A DNA stretch of 64,000 bases from Entoloma clypeatum (lineage: Eukaryota > Basidiomycota > Agaricomycetes > Agaricales > Entolomataceae): the NCBI GenBank assembly GCA_963565915.1, contig OY751487.1:5394001-5458000 (forward strand). Reading direction: 5' to 3'. Below the pieces are notes generated by a model. It was not told the origin of the DNA. It did not search any database and saw only the letters and a program-made list of their open reading frames with translations. The position numbers and the translations under genes are program-made. Shown here in pieces: positions 54,299 to 64,000 of this stretch (positions within the stretch are counted from its first letter, which is position 1; every line of letters begins with the position of its first letter).

Positions 54299-56104
54299 TT
54301 ACTCCACACGGCGACGTTTATCAGCACGTCGGGAACTCTCCTCGAACGTAGCACCTGCAGATGCAACTGTGCTTGGAGACCTCTCATCGAGATTCCCCGG
54401 AAGGTTCTGGCCAAGACTGCTGACAACGGCGGGGCCCCCATCACTAGCACGGAAGTCAAACCTCTCCCCAATCCCTCCGTCTCCTCGAACGAAGTATGTG
54501 CTGGGGCCACGGTTTGGCGAAATCCTCAGCTATCAGCCGGTTGAGAATGTCATGGATCCGTCGAGAGAGAGAGAGCAGATCAGAATGGGATGGATTGGCG
54601 ACGGGAGGAATGCGGGAGGCAAGAAAGTGGGTAAGGTCACTGAGTGAGAGCACGAACGCTTTGTGAGGGCATTGCCTTTCCGTGTCCGAGTCGTCTGCGG
54701 GTTGTTTGTTGAGATGTCGTTCTGAAGATTTGGCCCCTGGTGAAAGATCCACGACCATGCTCGGGTTCGTATTTTGTGATCGGGCTTTTCGGACGGCCTC
54801 CTCTATGTGCTCTTTCTGTCCTTTCACCAACTGGGCGAGCTGTGTTTTCAAGCCCCCGTGTTCCGCACGAATCCCTTCATGGGCCGCACGGAGCATTTCA
54901 TGTTCCTTGGTCTCCTTCTCCCACTTGGCCTCCACAGATGCCAGCCTCGTTTTCAAGCCCTCGTTTTCTGCGCAGATATTGGCGTGGGTCGTTTTGAGGT
55001 TCCCATGTACCTCTATCTCCTCTTCCTTCACGCCAAGGATTTGGGCCAGCTTCGACTGTAAAGTCTCATTTTCCCGACAGACCCTTGAATGAGCCTTTTG
55101 AAGATCCTCGTTCTTGTCCTCCAACTCTCGGCGGACGTTGTCGTGGTCTCGTTTGGCTTCTACGATGTCGGCTTCCAATCGCTTGACTCGGCGACGCAGC
55201 ATCTGAACCTCGAAGGAACTGCCAGAGTCGATAGACGGCAAAGTAGGTTCTGGGGCAGGAGAAGCAGCGAAGGAGGGTCCAGGGGCAGATGTCCACTCAG
55301 CTTGTAAAGCATGCCTTTGTCGGACAGTCTCGCTCGATGGTGGTTGCTTCAGGGTTGAAGGAACTACAGTGTACCGTGGCAGAGAACTGACCCCTTTGGA
55401 TGCGGCTGTGGTCACCCTCGAAAAGGGAAGGAGTTTCCCGGGATTCCGGTTATCGGAAATACTGCGCAGGGAGGGGAGAGGCCTGGTGGGGTGAATGGAC
55501 GAAGCGGGATTGGGAGGTTGAGAGTGTCGAGGAGATTCAGAAGGTTCTTCAGAAGAGCTCTGTTCTTCCTCTTCTCCTTCATCTACTTCGTCTGACGAAG
55601 ATTCAGATTCAGCGGGACCAGACGCGGTATTTGTGAGCCAGCGTCGGTTTCCTCTGCCCCAGGCGCAATGAAATCGCCGACACTGTGCCTCAGAAACGTC
55701 CAAGGCGAGCGAGATGCGCTTTATTTCAAAATCCCGACGCCAGGAGCATTTGTAGTGCAGCGCGGTACAAGGTTTACAAGTGGCAAGGCGTTGGCTGTCA
55801 ATTAAACACGCAAGGCCTCGTCGACGGCAGTAGTCACAGACCTCCATCGAACGGTCACCCTCATTAGCGACATTTGAGGATATGGTATTATGGGTACCTT
55901 GTACTTCTTCGAGCTCCACTCCTCAAAGAGTGCCTCGTCCATCCGCATCTTGAGACCCTTGAAGGCATTGACGAATTTGTCCTTGTATGTTATGATTTCT
56001 GCCTGAGAGACAAGTTCTGCATTATGGCATGGCAGTCGATGTTGCTTTTTCAATGCTGCGGAGGTTGTTGTTGCGGTTCCTTTTGTCGGGGACATGCCAG
56101 CCAT
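54299..56104 (-). CDS. Zn2Cys6-like, coiled-coil protein (frame shifted near the end)
   Basis: Exon 1 (55898-56104) starts MAGMSPTKGTATTT; a 56-nt intron (55842-55897) leads to exon 2, which opens CDYC-RRRGLAC and continues C-x9-C-x2-C-x6-C, a full six-cysteine cluster, then DFEIKRISLALDVSEAQC. An acidic Ser-rich linker, a long coiled coil (VQMLRRRVKRLEADIVEA and onward) and the C-terminal module (HKAFVLSLSDLTHF) follow. The listed frame ends at 54456, but comparison with the paralogue at 51287 shows a loss of about 4 nt near 54508, after which the expected VRGDGGIGER reads on in another frame to a stop at 54299. So the gene is either slightly shortened or a recent pseudogene. Confidence 0.65.
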
Positions 56105-56395
56105 TGCCAGAGAGTCAGGAAGCTTAGTCTCCCCTAGATGTAAGTATTACAGATGATCGTCCATTGAGTGGGTCCACCGAGTCCACGTGGCTTGATTACA
56201 TGACCAAAAAAGTTGAACATAGCTTGTCGGCCAAGCCCACTTGTTGTCGTGGACGGTGTATTCAACATGCGGGCGGTCGCCGGCTTTTCCATCTCTATGC
56301 CTGGCCTCATCGTCAAGCCCCTACACATCTTCCGATACGCGGACCTGTCTCCAAAATTGGAGATTCTGAGAGATGACAACTTTTGACAAGCACAG
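56105..56395. other. Intergenic stretch
   Basis: Between the divergent starts of the gene at 54299-56104 and the remnant at 56400. No feature recognised. Confidence 0.4.
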
Positions 56396-56399
56396 CTTG

Positions 56400-57200
56400 A
56401 CGTGGAGGGGATACGAATAGTGAATGCACCGGTTTATACAGAGGGCGCAGTCAAGGCGAAAATCTCGCCAACAGGTGCGTGCTTTTTTTGCCGCTCCTTC
56501 AAATGACCTTGCTGACCGGATTTTATTTTGTAAGATTAAGCGTTACCAGGATGACCGCTCACCATTGGCTTACAACTTTCTGTTAATTCGTCAGATATTC
56601 AAGGCAGACTACATCCACATGTTGGGAATGGCAGGGATGTCTCTCCGGACCGTGATGAGGCTGACGAGCCGTGTCTTTTCCATCGTTCTGGTCCGTATTT
56701 CAGCCAACTATGACACCTCATTAACCTCCCAACTTCACAGCCGGAAAAGACTGTACCGGGCTTGTAATCGTTTGCATTGTAATGCTTTGTGATTTGAGCC
56801 CCTTAACCCACGTTAACTATCCCCCAGGTGTCCCATAGGCCCTCGGCTTTGACGACGAGGACATCGTACACGACTACGGCTCAACGAACATAGGATACGC
56901 TCCACCCTTGGAAATTCCCCGTGAAAGTCACCAAAAGATCGAAGCCTTCCGTGAGATTTGACATGGTCGCCGCTAGGTAGAACGATCTACGTCATACCAC
57001 GCTTGATTAGTCTAACTGAATTCTAACGAATAACAGGAAAGAGTTCGTCGTACGTTCGTGGCGAGTTATTTCAGCATTTGGGGGAATTGATGAATTTTCT
57101 CAACAATCCATCCCAGAAATATAAACATATGTTTGTCAGGACTCAGGAGGAGGAAGTAGCCCACATATTTAAGAGGGAACTCACCTCAACGAACCACTAA
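56400..57200 (+). pseudogene. Multi-exon gene remnant, unknown family
   Basis: Coding-like pieces separated by plausible short introns: VYTEGAVKAKISPTG; RDVSPDRDEADEPCLF; GFDDEDIVHDYGSTN and LEIPRESHQKIEAFRE; after an intron near 56978-57035, KEFVVRSWRVISAFGG and a stop at about 57200. At least one frame change (near 56958) is required, so it is probably decayed. I do not recognise the family. Confidence 0.35.
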
Positions 57201-57997
57201 TAGCGAGGTAGGGCCTGCCAGTAGCCTCGAAGTCTCTCGAGACCGCGGATGTTACAAACCTGCCGTCGTCTGCGCCTTCGCCGCTCTAGACAGGATTCCT
57301 GGGTCGATCCCGCCTCAGTTCTTCTTTCAAGCTCTTCCAAGTGGCGAAAACCAGCCCCTCGAGAAAATTTTATATGTACGCCGTGACGCCACCTTTCCTC
57401 CCACCCTTTTTGACTCGACCATGACGTACCGTGACGTACCGCAGCGCTTGGGAGAAATCCTCATTCACAACTCGAAGTGAGCGGCGTCGAAACGAGGTTC
57501 TTGAATGCGGGTAGGAGGGAGGGTACATGGGTACATACCAGCATCAATAACTCTCCAAAGATCCTGTTACCATGAAGAATTCTGGCGAACACATAGTATG
57601 AAAGTACATAGTCGTACTAGCGGACGGCGAGCGGTGGAGCGCCGCATGTCTATGCCCAGGGGCCAGTCAAGCTAAAGTGACGGCAGAACACTGACAGCGC
57701 AGAACGAGTGCAGACGTAATGGCCATCAGGATGTACAAGACGGCGCTTAGATATCGAATGGCCCAGAGAACGATGATTGAGTGTGGTCAATGGGTGGACA
57801 GTGCTTGCGTCGACGAAAACATCGATTAGTTGACGAACAGGGGAGTAAATGCACTTGAGTCCTGCTGAAGGCGAGCCCAGCTGTGCCTGATTCCTGCTTG
57901 TTGACTGACCGTTGAACGTTAAGCGCTCTTGGAGCGCTCAGCAAACATAGCCAACTTCTAGTATTTTCACTGAAATCTCTTATCTCTTGCGTTTATC
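57201..57997. other. Intergenic stretch upstream of the MYND gene
   Basis: No gene. The last 100 bases before the ATG are pyrimidine-rich (TCTCTTATCTCTTGCG), as often seen near basidiomycete transcript starts. Confidence 0.45.
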
Positions 57998-59092
57998 ATG
58001 ACCACTGGCGACGTCCTCGATCTCTACGATCTGGCTTTGCTCATCAACTACGAGCGCACATCCACCGAGCCTCGCTTTAGACGTGCAAAACTGCGCGAGG
58101 TTATGCACAACGGCGCCCAACCGCGTACCATCATCATGTTGGAAAGGGATCTAATAGGAGCCGGGCGAGACAGGGATAAGGACTCCAAGATAAAATCAAA
58201 GCCGTCAAAAGATGAGTGGTTCACATCGGAGACCCCAACGAAGATAGGGTACATCTTCGATATGAAGGCTAAGGAGCAGGGCACAGAGGAGCGGGACTCG
58301 CCGGAAAACATGATCTCCGAATCTGAGCCACTGCAGTCCTACATGGTGCCGAGCCTGACGGCGACAGAACGCGAGACCATCTTCTACCAAGCGCGCGCTC
58401 ACGATGCGTGTGCGGTGACGGTGCACATCATGCAGGACCTGTTCGACCTGCTCCCCGAGACGACACGCGTTCGTGTGCGCACGCAGTCCAGCCAGGAGGA
58501 ATTCATCACGTATGCCAGCGAACGGCGCTTGTACGAGGGTTGGTTGCGAAGCCCGAAGTTGATGTTGTACAACAATGTCCTCAGGACCGACACTCGTGGA
58601 TTAAGAGGACATCCCGGTGCGATGAGTTCAAGGACGTATCTCAGTGGCGAGACAACACGTATAAAACATTGGGTATTAGCATTCTACAACCCAAGCAAGG
58701 AGAAGAACGTTTACAGGCCAGATGTGATACTCGATATGTCGTCGATGCAGTTTGGGCTTGCCGGGAGAGGTTTTCGTGGCAAAGGCTTGTTTGTGTTAGA
58801 AGGTTTCGAGGAGTACAGCGAAAGGATGCAGACGTTCTCGGACGGGATGGACCCTACGACGATCAAGGTCAGCGAACGAATGATAATGGGAGAGGGTATG
58901 GAACGGGATGACCTTGAGCTGGCCATTGCGAGCAGAGTAAAGGAGCGGTTGTACAAGCGCGCGACGGAGCATTGGTGTGGTCATTGTGGCGCACCAGCAA
59001 CCCAGCGGTGTGGGAAGTGCGGAAAGGTGTATTTTTGCAACCGGGAGCATTCGGTGGCCGGATGGCCTATGCATAAGGGGATTTGTAAGTAG
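57998..59092 (+). CDS. MYND-type zinc-finger protein
   Basis: Intronless, 364 residues. Residues 1-320 have no domain I recognise (mixed alpha/beta, no membrane segment, no signal peptide). The last 39 residues form a MYND finger: C-x2-C-x7-C-x2-C-x5-C-x3-H-x7-H-x3-C (CGHC ... CGKC ... YFCNREH ... W..HKGIC). MYND fingers are protein-protein interaction modules binding Pro-rich partners. The sixth ligand, normally Cys, is His here. Single-copy in this window; its neighbours (a tRNA and the Zn2Cys6-like genes) give no functional hint. Start at the first ATG, after a pyrimidine-rich leader. Confidence 0.85.
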   Translation: MTTGDVLDLYDLALLINYERTSTEPRFRRAKLREVMHNGAQPRTIIMLERDLIGAGRDRDKDSKIKSKPSKDEWFTSETPTKIGYIFDMKAKEQGTEERDSPENMISESEPLQSYMVPSLTATERETIFYQARAHDACAVTVHIMQDLFDLLPETTRVRVRTQSSQEEFITYASERRLYEGWLRSPKLMLYNNVLRTDTRGLRGHPGAMSSRTYLSGETTRIKHWVLAFYNPSKEKNVYRPDVILDMSSMQFGLAGRGFRGKGLFVLEGFEEYSERMQTFSDGMDPTTIKVSERMIMGEGMERDDLELAIASRVKERLYKRATEHWCGHCGAPATQRCGKCGKVYFCNREHSVAGWPMHKGICK

Positions 59093-59310
59093 GATGTTTC
59101 GAAACGGGACGGTTCACCACGAGTCATTAACGATTGTCCACATGAAGCCGAAGGTAGCGCGTACTTTCGCAAACACAAATGCATAATGAGGTGTCACTCC
59201 AACGCCGTGCTGGTCGTAGAGAAAAGTCCGTTTTTTTCAAAAAACAATTGTACTGTTCTTGTGCTCATAACATACATATGTAACTACATGCTGATGTAAT
59301 CCCTACTATG

Positions 59311-59390
59311 GGGCTCTTGGCACAGGGGTAGCGCGCACGCTTCGCATAAGATCTTGCGTGAGGTCGTGGGTTCAATTCCCACAGTGTCCA
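59311..59390 (+). tRNA. tRNA-Ala(CGC) with an 8-nt intron
   Basis: Cloverleaf: acceptor GGGCTCT/AGTGTCC with G3:U70 (the alanine identity pair), one T-T mismatch at 5:68; D arm GCAC/GCGC; anticodon stem CACGC/GCGTG with loop TT-CGC-A...T interrupted after position 37 by TAAGATCT (59347-59354); T arm GTGGG/CCCAC with loop TTCAATT; discriminator A. The A and B boxes of the Pol III promoter are internal (GGTTCAATTCC). Confidence 0.88.
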
Positions 59391-59393
59391 TAG

Positions 59394-59398
59394 TTTTT
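59394..59398 (+). terminator. Pol III T-run terminator
   Basis: TTTTT three bases after the tRNA discriminator base. Confidence 0.75.
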
Positions 59399-59956
59399 GT
59401 CTTTGAAGATAAACTTCATTCATCCCCAAAACTAACGCGGAGCCTTCTTGTTGTTCTCGGTCGTCCAGTAACCCACGTCGCCTCATTCTCTCGTTTTTGT
59501 ACAGTACCTTCTCACTTGAACCACGAGTGCGTGGCGTCAACTAGTAGGGGTGCAATCGTGGACGTGGTCATCTTTTCCTCTGTTAGTTGTCGTGCCATCA
59601 GTTTTTCAGACGGGCAGAGAAAAAATACCGAGATCCAACGACAAATTTGAGGATCTAAATATGACAGCAGAGATATCTAGAGGAAAAATCAACCTACTAT
59701 ATACTATATGTATACACTGTAGTCAATGTGAAAACACCGGAACTTGACAGGTCGTTGCGCGGAAAGGAATGAATCGCCATAAATATTGAAGAACCTAATT
59801 ATAAGGATTCAAGCTCAAGAGTCATAAAACATACTAACGGTGATGACCTGGATAAGTAAACGCTGACACATTAAATCCCCTATCAATCCCAAGCAAGTCC
59901 CAACAACTTCACTCCATACCACATGGCCAAAAGAGTTGCGAAGGCGCCCAGCACAG
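59399..59956. other. Intergenic stretch between tRNA and the next gene
   Basis: No gene; AT-rich from 59640 on. No repeat recognised. Confidence 0.5.
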
Positions 59957-59960
59957 TTAA

Positions 59961-61597
59961 TCACTCCACACGACGCCGTCTACCAGCACGTACAGAACTC
60001 TCTTCAAGGGGAACTGCGGCGGAACTACTCTCACCAAGCTCAATGTCAAACTCAATTCTCTCGCTGATCCCACCGTCTCCACGAACGAAGAACGTACTGG
60101 GGCACTGGGGCCGCATTCCGATTGGGCAAAATCCTCAAGTACCAGACGGTTCAGGGTCTCTTGGAGACGCCGAGCAAGGGCGATCAAATCGGGATGCGAG
60201 GGGTTGGAGATGGGAGGAAGGCGGGAGGCGAGAAAGTTGGTGAGGTTGCTGACAGAAAGGACGAAAGCTCTGTGATTGCTTGCTATCTCTGAAAGGAAAG
60301 TAAGAAAGCGACAAGAAAAAAAAACAATGGGGACTGTCGTACCGTTGCTATCGCCGACCCGTTTGTTCTCCCCTTGGGTTCCTGAGCGTTCAGCTCCCGT
60401 CTGACAATTTCTGGGTGTGTTAGTCGTCAAGTCTGCGTCTGCAGCCTCAGCCTGCTGCTCCTGCTGTCGTCCCATAACGGCAACCAAATCAATTGATGAC
60501 CACCGTGCATGGAAAGCCAATATGTCATCTAAATTGGCCCCAGACAATCGTGTCTTCAGATCGTTCCATTGGACCAGTTCGGATCGTAATGCCTCGTTTT
60601 CCGCGCAGACCTTGGGATGGGCTAATTTGAGGGCCTCGTGAGCCCCCACCTCCTTGTCCAAGTCCCCTCTAGCCTTTTCGTATCTCTGTATTGCCTCTTC
60701 CTCGTTCCTCTTCGCTATTACCAGTTTCTCCTCCAGTTTTTCAATGCGTCCATGCAATGTTGATAGCTCAGGAGCACTACTAGATGTGATGGCAGGAGGA
60801 CAAGAAGGCGATGAACCTGTCACCATTCGATCGGAGCGACAACTCCGAGTCGATGTTGGATTATTTCTGGAATTAATTAACAGAGTGGGCGAGAAAGGAG
60901 GGGGAGATTCATAATCGCTGGTGATGAAGCGATCTATTTCGGGTACACCGCCTTGAGCGGGAGAGGCCGCGGGAGACGACAAGGCTTGTCTTGCATACCG
61001 TCTGGTATACCGGTCACTTCTCTCTGTAGGTTGCGTGGGGGTTGTAGTAACACACGCTTGGCTTTGAACGCAGTCTGACGAGTTCTCTGAGCTTCTTTTG
61101 GGGGTTCTTCTCCACTGTCATCGCTGCCGTCAGACGGTTCAGGTGACACTGACATCCTGGCCACGGCAGTCTCACTCCTTCCCCAGGCGCAATAGAACCG
61201 CTGGCATTGTGCCTCCGACACTTTCAAGATGCCGGATACGGTTTCGATTTCGAGGTCGTGGCGCGGGGAACGCCTCCCGTGTCGATCGAAACAGGCTTTG
61301 CACCTCATCCGGCCATCGATGTGTACACAATTAACCCTGGCGTTGCGGCAGTATTGACAGGCCTATATGCAGTGTAGCATAGGTGAGGACATATGGCCAG
61401 ATAATTACTTGACTCGCCTTCGAGGGGTTCTTCTTGTGCCAGTCCTTCTCAAGTGCCTTGTTAAGCCCTTGCAAGGCAGTGCGAAATCTTATCTGGTATG
61501 CTTTGATTTCGGCTTCGGAGACTACCGACCCCATGCCACCATTCTGAGCGCTCGTTTTGGCCTTGAAAGGAAAGGCAACCCTTGAAGCCGTCGTCAT
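59961..61597 (-). pseudogene. Zn2Cys6-like, coiled-coil family member, probably broken
   Basis: Exon 1 from 61597 (MTTASRVAFPFKAK, VSEAEIKAYQIRF); a 47-nt intron (61362-61408, GTAATT...ATAG); exon 2 starts CQYC-RNARVNC and CKAC but lacks the sixth cysteine found in the paralogues, then VSEAQCQRFYCAWGR. The reading frame must change near 60975-61020 to reach SSPAASPAQGG, the coiled coil (LHGRIEKLEEKLVIAK) and the C-terminal module (RAFVLSVSNLTNF). A 7-nt duplication near 60090 shifts the frame again; without it FFVRGDGGIS would read on to a stop at 59961. Two frame problems and the lost cysteine suggest a pseudogene, though sequencing error cannot be excluded. Confidence 0.6.
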
Positions 61598-61735
61598 CTT
61601 GGACGTTGATTGTTGAAATGCCGATGTTTATTTGGGTAAGCTTGCCTGCCGATACTGATCCGGTCGGTGTATATATATATCTACGAGATTCTATGTAAAC
61701 CGTGTCCCTGTCATAAATAGAAAGAAAAAGCAATT

Positions 61736-63992
61736 TCAGGCAGCTGGAACCGATGCACGACGTCCATTCCCAATGCCCATACCCACGCGAACAAGAGTTT
61801 CCAACGATGCGCGGCCATTGATCAGCAAATCCTCATCCCACTCAACAGCCCCCTTCTCAAACAGAACAACGATGGTAGACCCACCTACAACATGAACCAG
61901 CGTCAGATGCATATCTAGCATACAAAAGAAGGACGACACGGACCGAATGCAAAGTATCCAAATTCTTGACCACGAACAACATAATCGCCCTCAGCAACAG
62001 TCGTTTTGATACTTCCCACCATCATAGCACCGATACACACAGCCATCACCCGCCCAAACTGGGGGCTATCTATTGGTACGATCTTACGGACATTCTCCCC
62101 GTACACGTCAAGCGAGCTGCGGATGGCTTGGGGCTGAGATACAATGCTATCAGCTACATCGAAAGGAAAGAGAAACGAGGAAGCAACACACGTTAACGGT
62201 ATAATACTCCCCGGCAATAACGGTCATCGCGCCAATGCGGCCATCCACTGGGGAATGGTACCGATGATAATCTTGGGGTGCAAGCCTAAAGATCGCCAGT
62301 GCTCCGCCAGCGTACTTCTCCACCTGATCCTTGTACGCTGGTCCCAAAAGGCGGGCGACCGTAAACTCGCGACCCTTGATCCAGAGCCGTGTGGCTTCAT
62401 CGACGGTCGCGAACGTCATAAGGCGGCAGTCAGCAGCGCTGACGAGGCGGTAGGGGTCATCTTGTTTTTCCACCGGACGAGCAGGCGGTTTGAGTTTGCT
62501 GTTAGATGCATTGAGGACGACAAACCTATGATAAGGCTATCGCGAGGCTTACCGATAGAAAAATTGATTGAAGGTTTCTGAAAGAGAACAATATCAGGTT
62601 TAGATGCACAAAAACCAAATTGAATGATCGCACTGAAGGAGTCTAGGGGGTCCAAGACCTCGTTCATGTTCAGTCCATGGAATTCTATGAAAGCAGGGAT
62701 GTCTGCTGCAGATTGCGGCGAGTCGTACTTGAGACCTTGCTTGATGGAAAGGGACTTGAGAAGGCGACGAGCTGTTAGGCCGTCTTGAGCTCCTCGTCAA
62801 ACAATTTATGGAGTTAAAGCAGCCCTTACCACGTCCACCTTCCATTCGGCTCGTAGCACCCTATGAACCAAAGGTAAATGTTAAAACATATAAAGTAAGA
62901 ACATGATACCGTACCTTGTAGAGCAATCTAATCCCGAGACGAACATAAACCTGCATCTTCTCCTCTTCCAACTGTCCCGTTATCCGATTTTGAACAATAA
63001 TGTTCGCAGAGTTCTAATCTACGTCGTCAACCATCCGAGCAGAAACAAGGAAAATAACCCACCGCTCCAAGTCTGTAATCACCACTCGACACCTTGGTGA
63101 TGATCTTGGTATACCACTTCCGTTGCGCCTGACTCGCAGTCACAAAATTCCCAACCATGATCCGATCCACCTTGTTCCAATCCTGACTCGCACAAACCGC
63201 CAAATGCGTCACGATGTCCATCTCCGCCTTCGAGCTCATCCGCGGACGATGACACAGCGGGCAGTTCTTCACGTTGATCACCCTCTCCATCGAGTCGTCC
63301 GACCCCGACCCCGAGCTCCCAGATCCAGACGATCCAGACGACCCCTCCTTCACCTTGGGAACACGAAGCCGCTTCCTAAACCGTCCCTTCTTCGCTGCAG
63401 GCGATGGGAACGCCGCATTTGGGTCGGAAGCCCTCACCGTCCTAGGCGTAAGAGGCACGCTCCCAGTCCCGCTATCCTCCGCCGCATCGTCGCTCGAGTA
63501 GCTCGAGGACGATACAGACCGGCTCGCCACAATAGCCGACAATGGGACCCCGGACGGCTGCGTCTCGTACTCCTCCCCGGCTCTCACGTGTGGCGGCCCC
63601 GAAAAGTCGAGCTTTTCCAGGTCCAACGTCTGGCCGGCCCCAGCCCCGTGTGCGGGTGTCGGACTGGCACTCGTGCCGCCCTCTTCAACGCGTCGGCGCT
63701 GGCTTTCCGGTTTCCCAATCGTGTCCTCTAGACGAGAAATCAGCTCTTCCATCGTCAACTCGTCCTCGTGCGGCGGCTTTCCACTCTGCGTCCAGAACCC
63801 ATCAACCGTCTGCTTCGTCAGCGTCGACCCCAGGGAGTCGAGCATGGCGGTGAGCTCGAGGTGGGAGATCTTGCCTGTGTCGTCGGTGTCGTATTGCTTC
63901 AGGTACTGCCTCCAGAAACGCTGGCGCAAGAGGTCGTAAGGTTGGAACTTTGCGCTAGACGAAGAAATCAGTTGAGCTATAACACAAGGCAA
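61736..63992 (-). CDS. Phosphatidylserine decarboxylase (PSD2-like), 5' end outside window
   Basis: Converts phosphatidylserine to phosphatidylethanolamine. Exons in coding order: about 63954 to 63064, 63013-62915, 62860-62830, 62771-62634, 62577-62553, 62498-62192, 62133-61944, 61882-61736, with introns of 49-61 nt that all keep frame. The first exon holds an EF-hand ([12 protein letters not shown]), a Ser-rich linker and a Cys/His motif (CPLCHRP). The catalytic part includes [19 protein letters not shown]-type [21 protein letters not shown] with the catalytic His, and GYFAFG|GSTIVV, where the GGST serine becomes the pyruvoyl cofactor after self-cleavage; this codon pair spans an intron. PSD2-type enzymes usually have C2 domains N-terminal to the EF-hand, which would lie beyond 64000. 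The frame is intact; the enzyme is expected to be active at endomembranes. Confidence 0.95.
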
Positions 63993-64000
63993 TAAAGGCG

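Noticed and set aside
59265..59540. Minus-strand 91-codon frame
   Set aside because: It lies antisense over the tRNA-Ala gene; the Arg/Pro-rich peptide is the usual antisense reading of a tRNA.
1..64000. CRISPR arrays, bacterial operons, riboswitches
   Set aside because: Nothing of this kind is present; spliceosomal introns and Pol III tRNA structure show the DNA is eukaryotic nuclear. The tandem arrays have no unique spacers.

Overview
The window reads as a chromosome segment of a filamentous basidiomycete, most likely an Agaricomycete. Evidence: GT-AG introns of about 45-60 nt, chromodomain-bearing Ty3/gypsy elements, KDZ-transposase remnants, an expanded family of Zn2Cys6-like/coiled-coil proteins, and a fungal multi-exon phosphatidylserine decarboxylase. 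The species cannot be named from sequence alone. About two thirds of the window is transposon or repeat; ordinary host genes are confined to roughly the last 13 kb.

Layout. 1-14.1 kb: a GC-rich minisatellite, the 5' half of a gypsy element (copy 1, +) cut off at a perfect fold-back MITE, KDZ-transposase debris, a second minisatellite, then a nearly complete gypsy copy of the same family (copy 2, minus; 7919-14090, target duplication AATAT) whose pol is broken by a small deletion and two TGA codons. 14.1-19.9 kb: no intact gene; a third minisatellite, a 73-bp-arm palindrome, a tandem duplication and dispersed repeats. 19.9-44.5 kb: two inverted copies of a second gypsy family (3, minus, 19907-26462; 4, plus, 37960-44526) flank an 11.5-kb segment carrying a Tc1/mariner element, a transposase-like pseudogene with a poly(A)-tailed insertion, a four-exon gene of unknown function and a small gene with an RNase H1 N-terminal (viroplasmin-like) domain. 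44.5-51 kb: a zinc-finger/PHD gene fragment, more dispersed repeats and the largest minisatellite. 51-64 kb: paralogues of a Zn2Cys6-like/coiled-coil family, a MYND-finger gene, a tRNA-Ala(CGC) gene with an 8-nt intron, and the PSD gene running off the right end.

Main results. (i) The LTRs of gypsy copies 3 and 4 do not match within each element but match across elements: 19907-20277 pairs with 37960-38330, and 26125-26462 with 44158-44526. The 5-bp flank ACCAC left of copy 3 is the reverse complement of GTGGT left of copy 4. Re-inverting the intervening segment restores one proper element with a target duplication, so the segment was inverted by recombination between the elements (or was mis-oriented in assembly at the same place). 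(ii) Both gypsy families carry, 2 nt after the 5' LTR, a 10-11 nt primer-binding site complementary to LTR sequence starting 33-34 nt downstream of TATATAA, the signature of Tf1/sushi-type self-priming. (iii) The second family has a third, coiled-coil-like ORF between pol and the 3' LTR, conserved mainly at the protein level between diverged variants.

How parts work together: each gypsy element encodes Gag with CCHC knuckles and Pol with protease, RT, RNase H, integrase and a chromodomain. Copies 3 and 4 keep intact Gag and Pol frames and may be recent; copies 1 and 2 are decayed. The right-hand host genes show no common pathway; PSD makes phosphatidylethanolamine.
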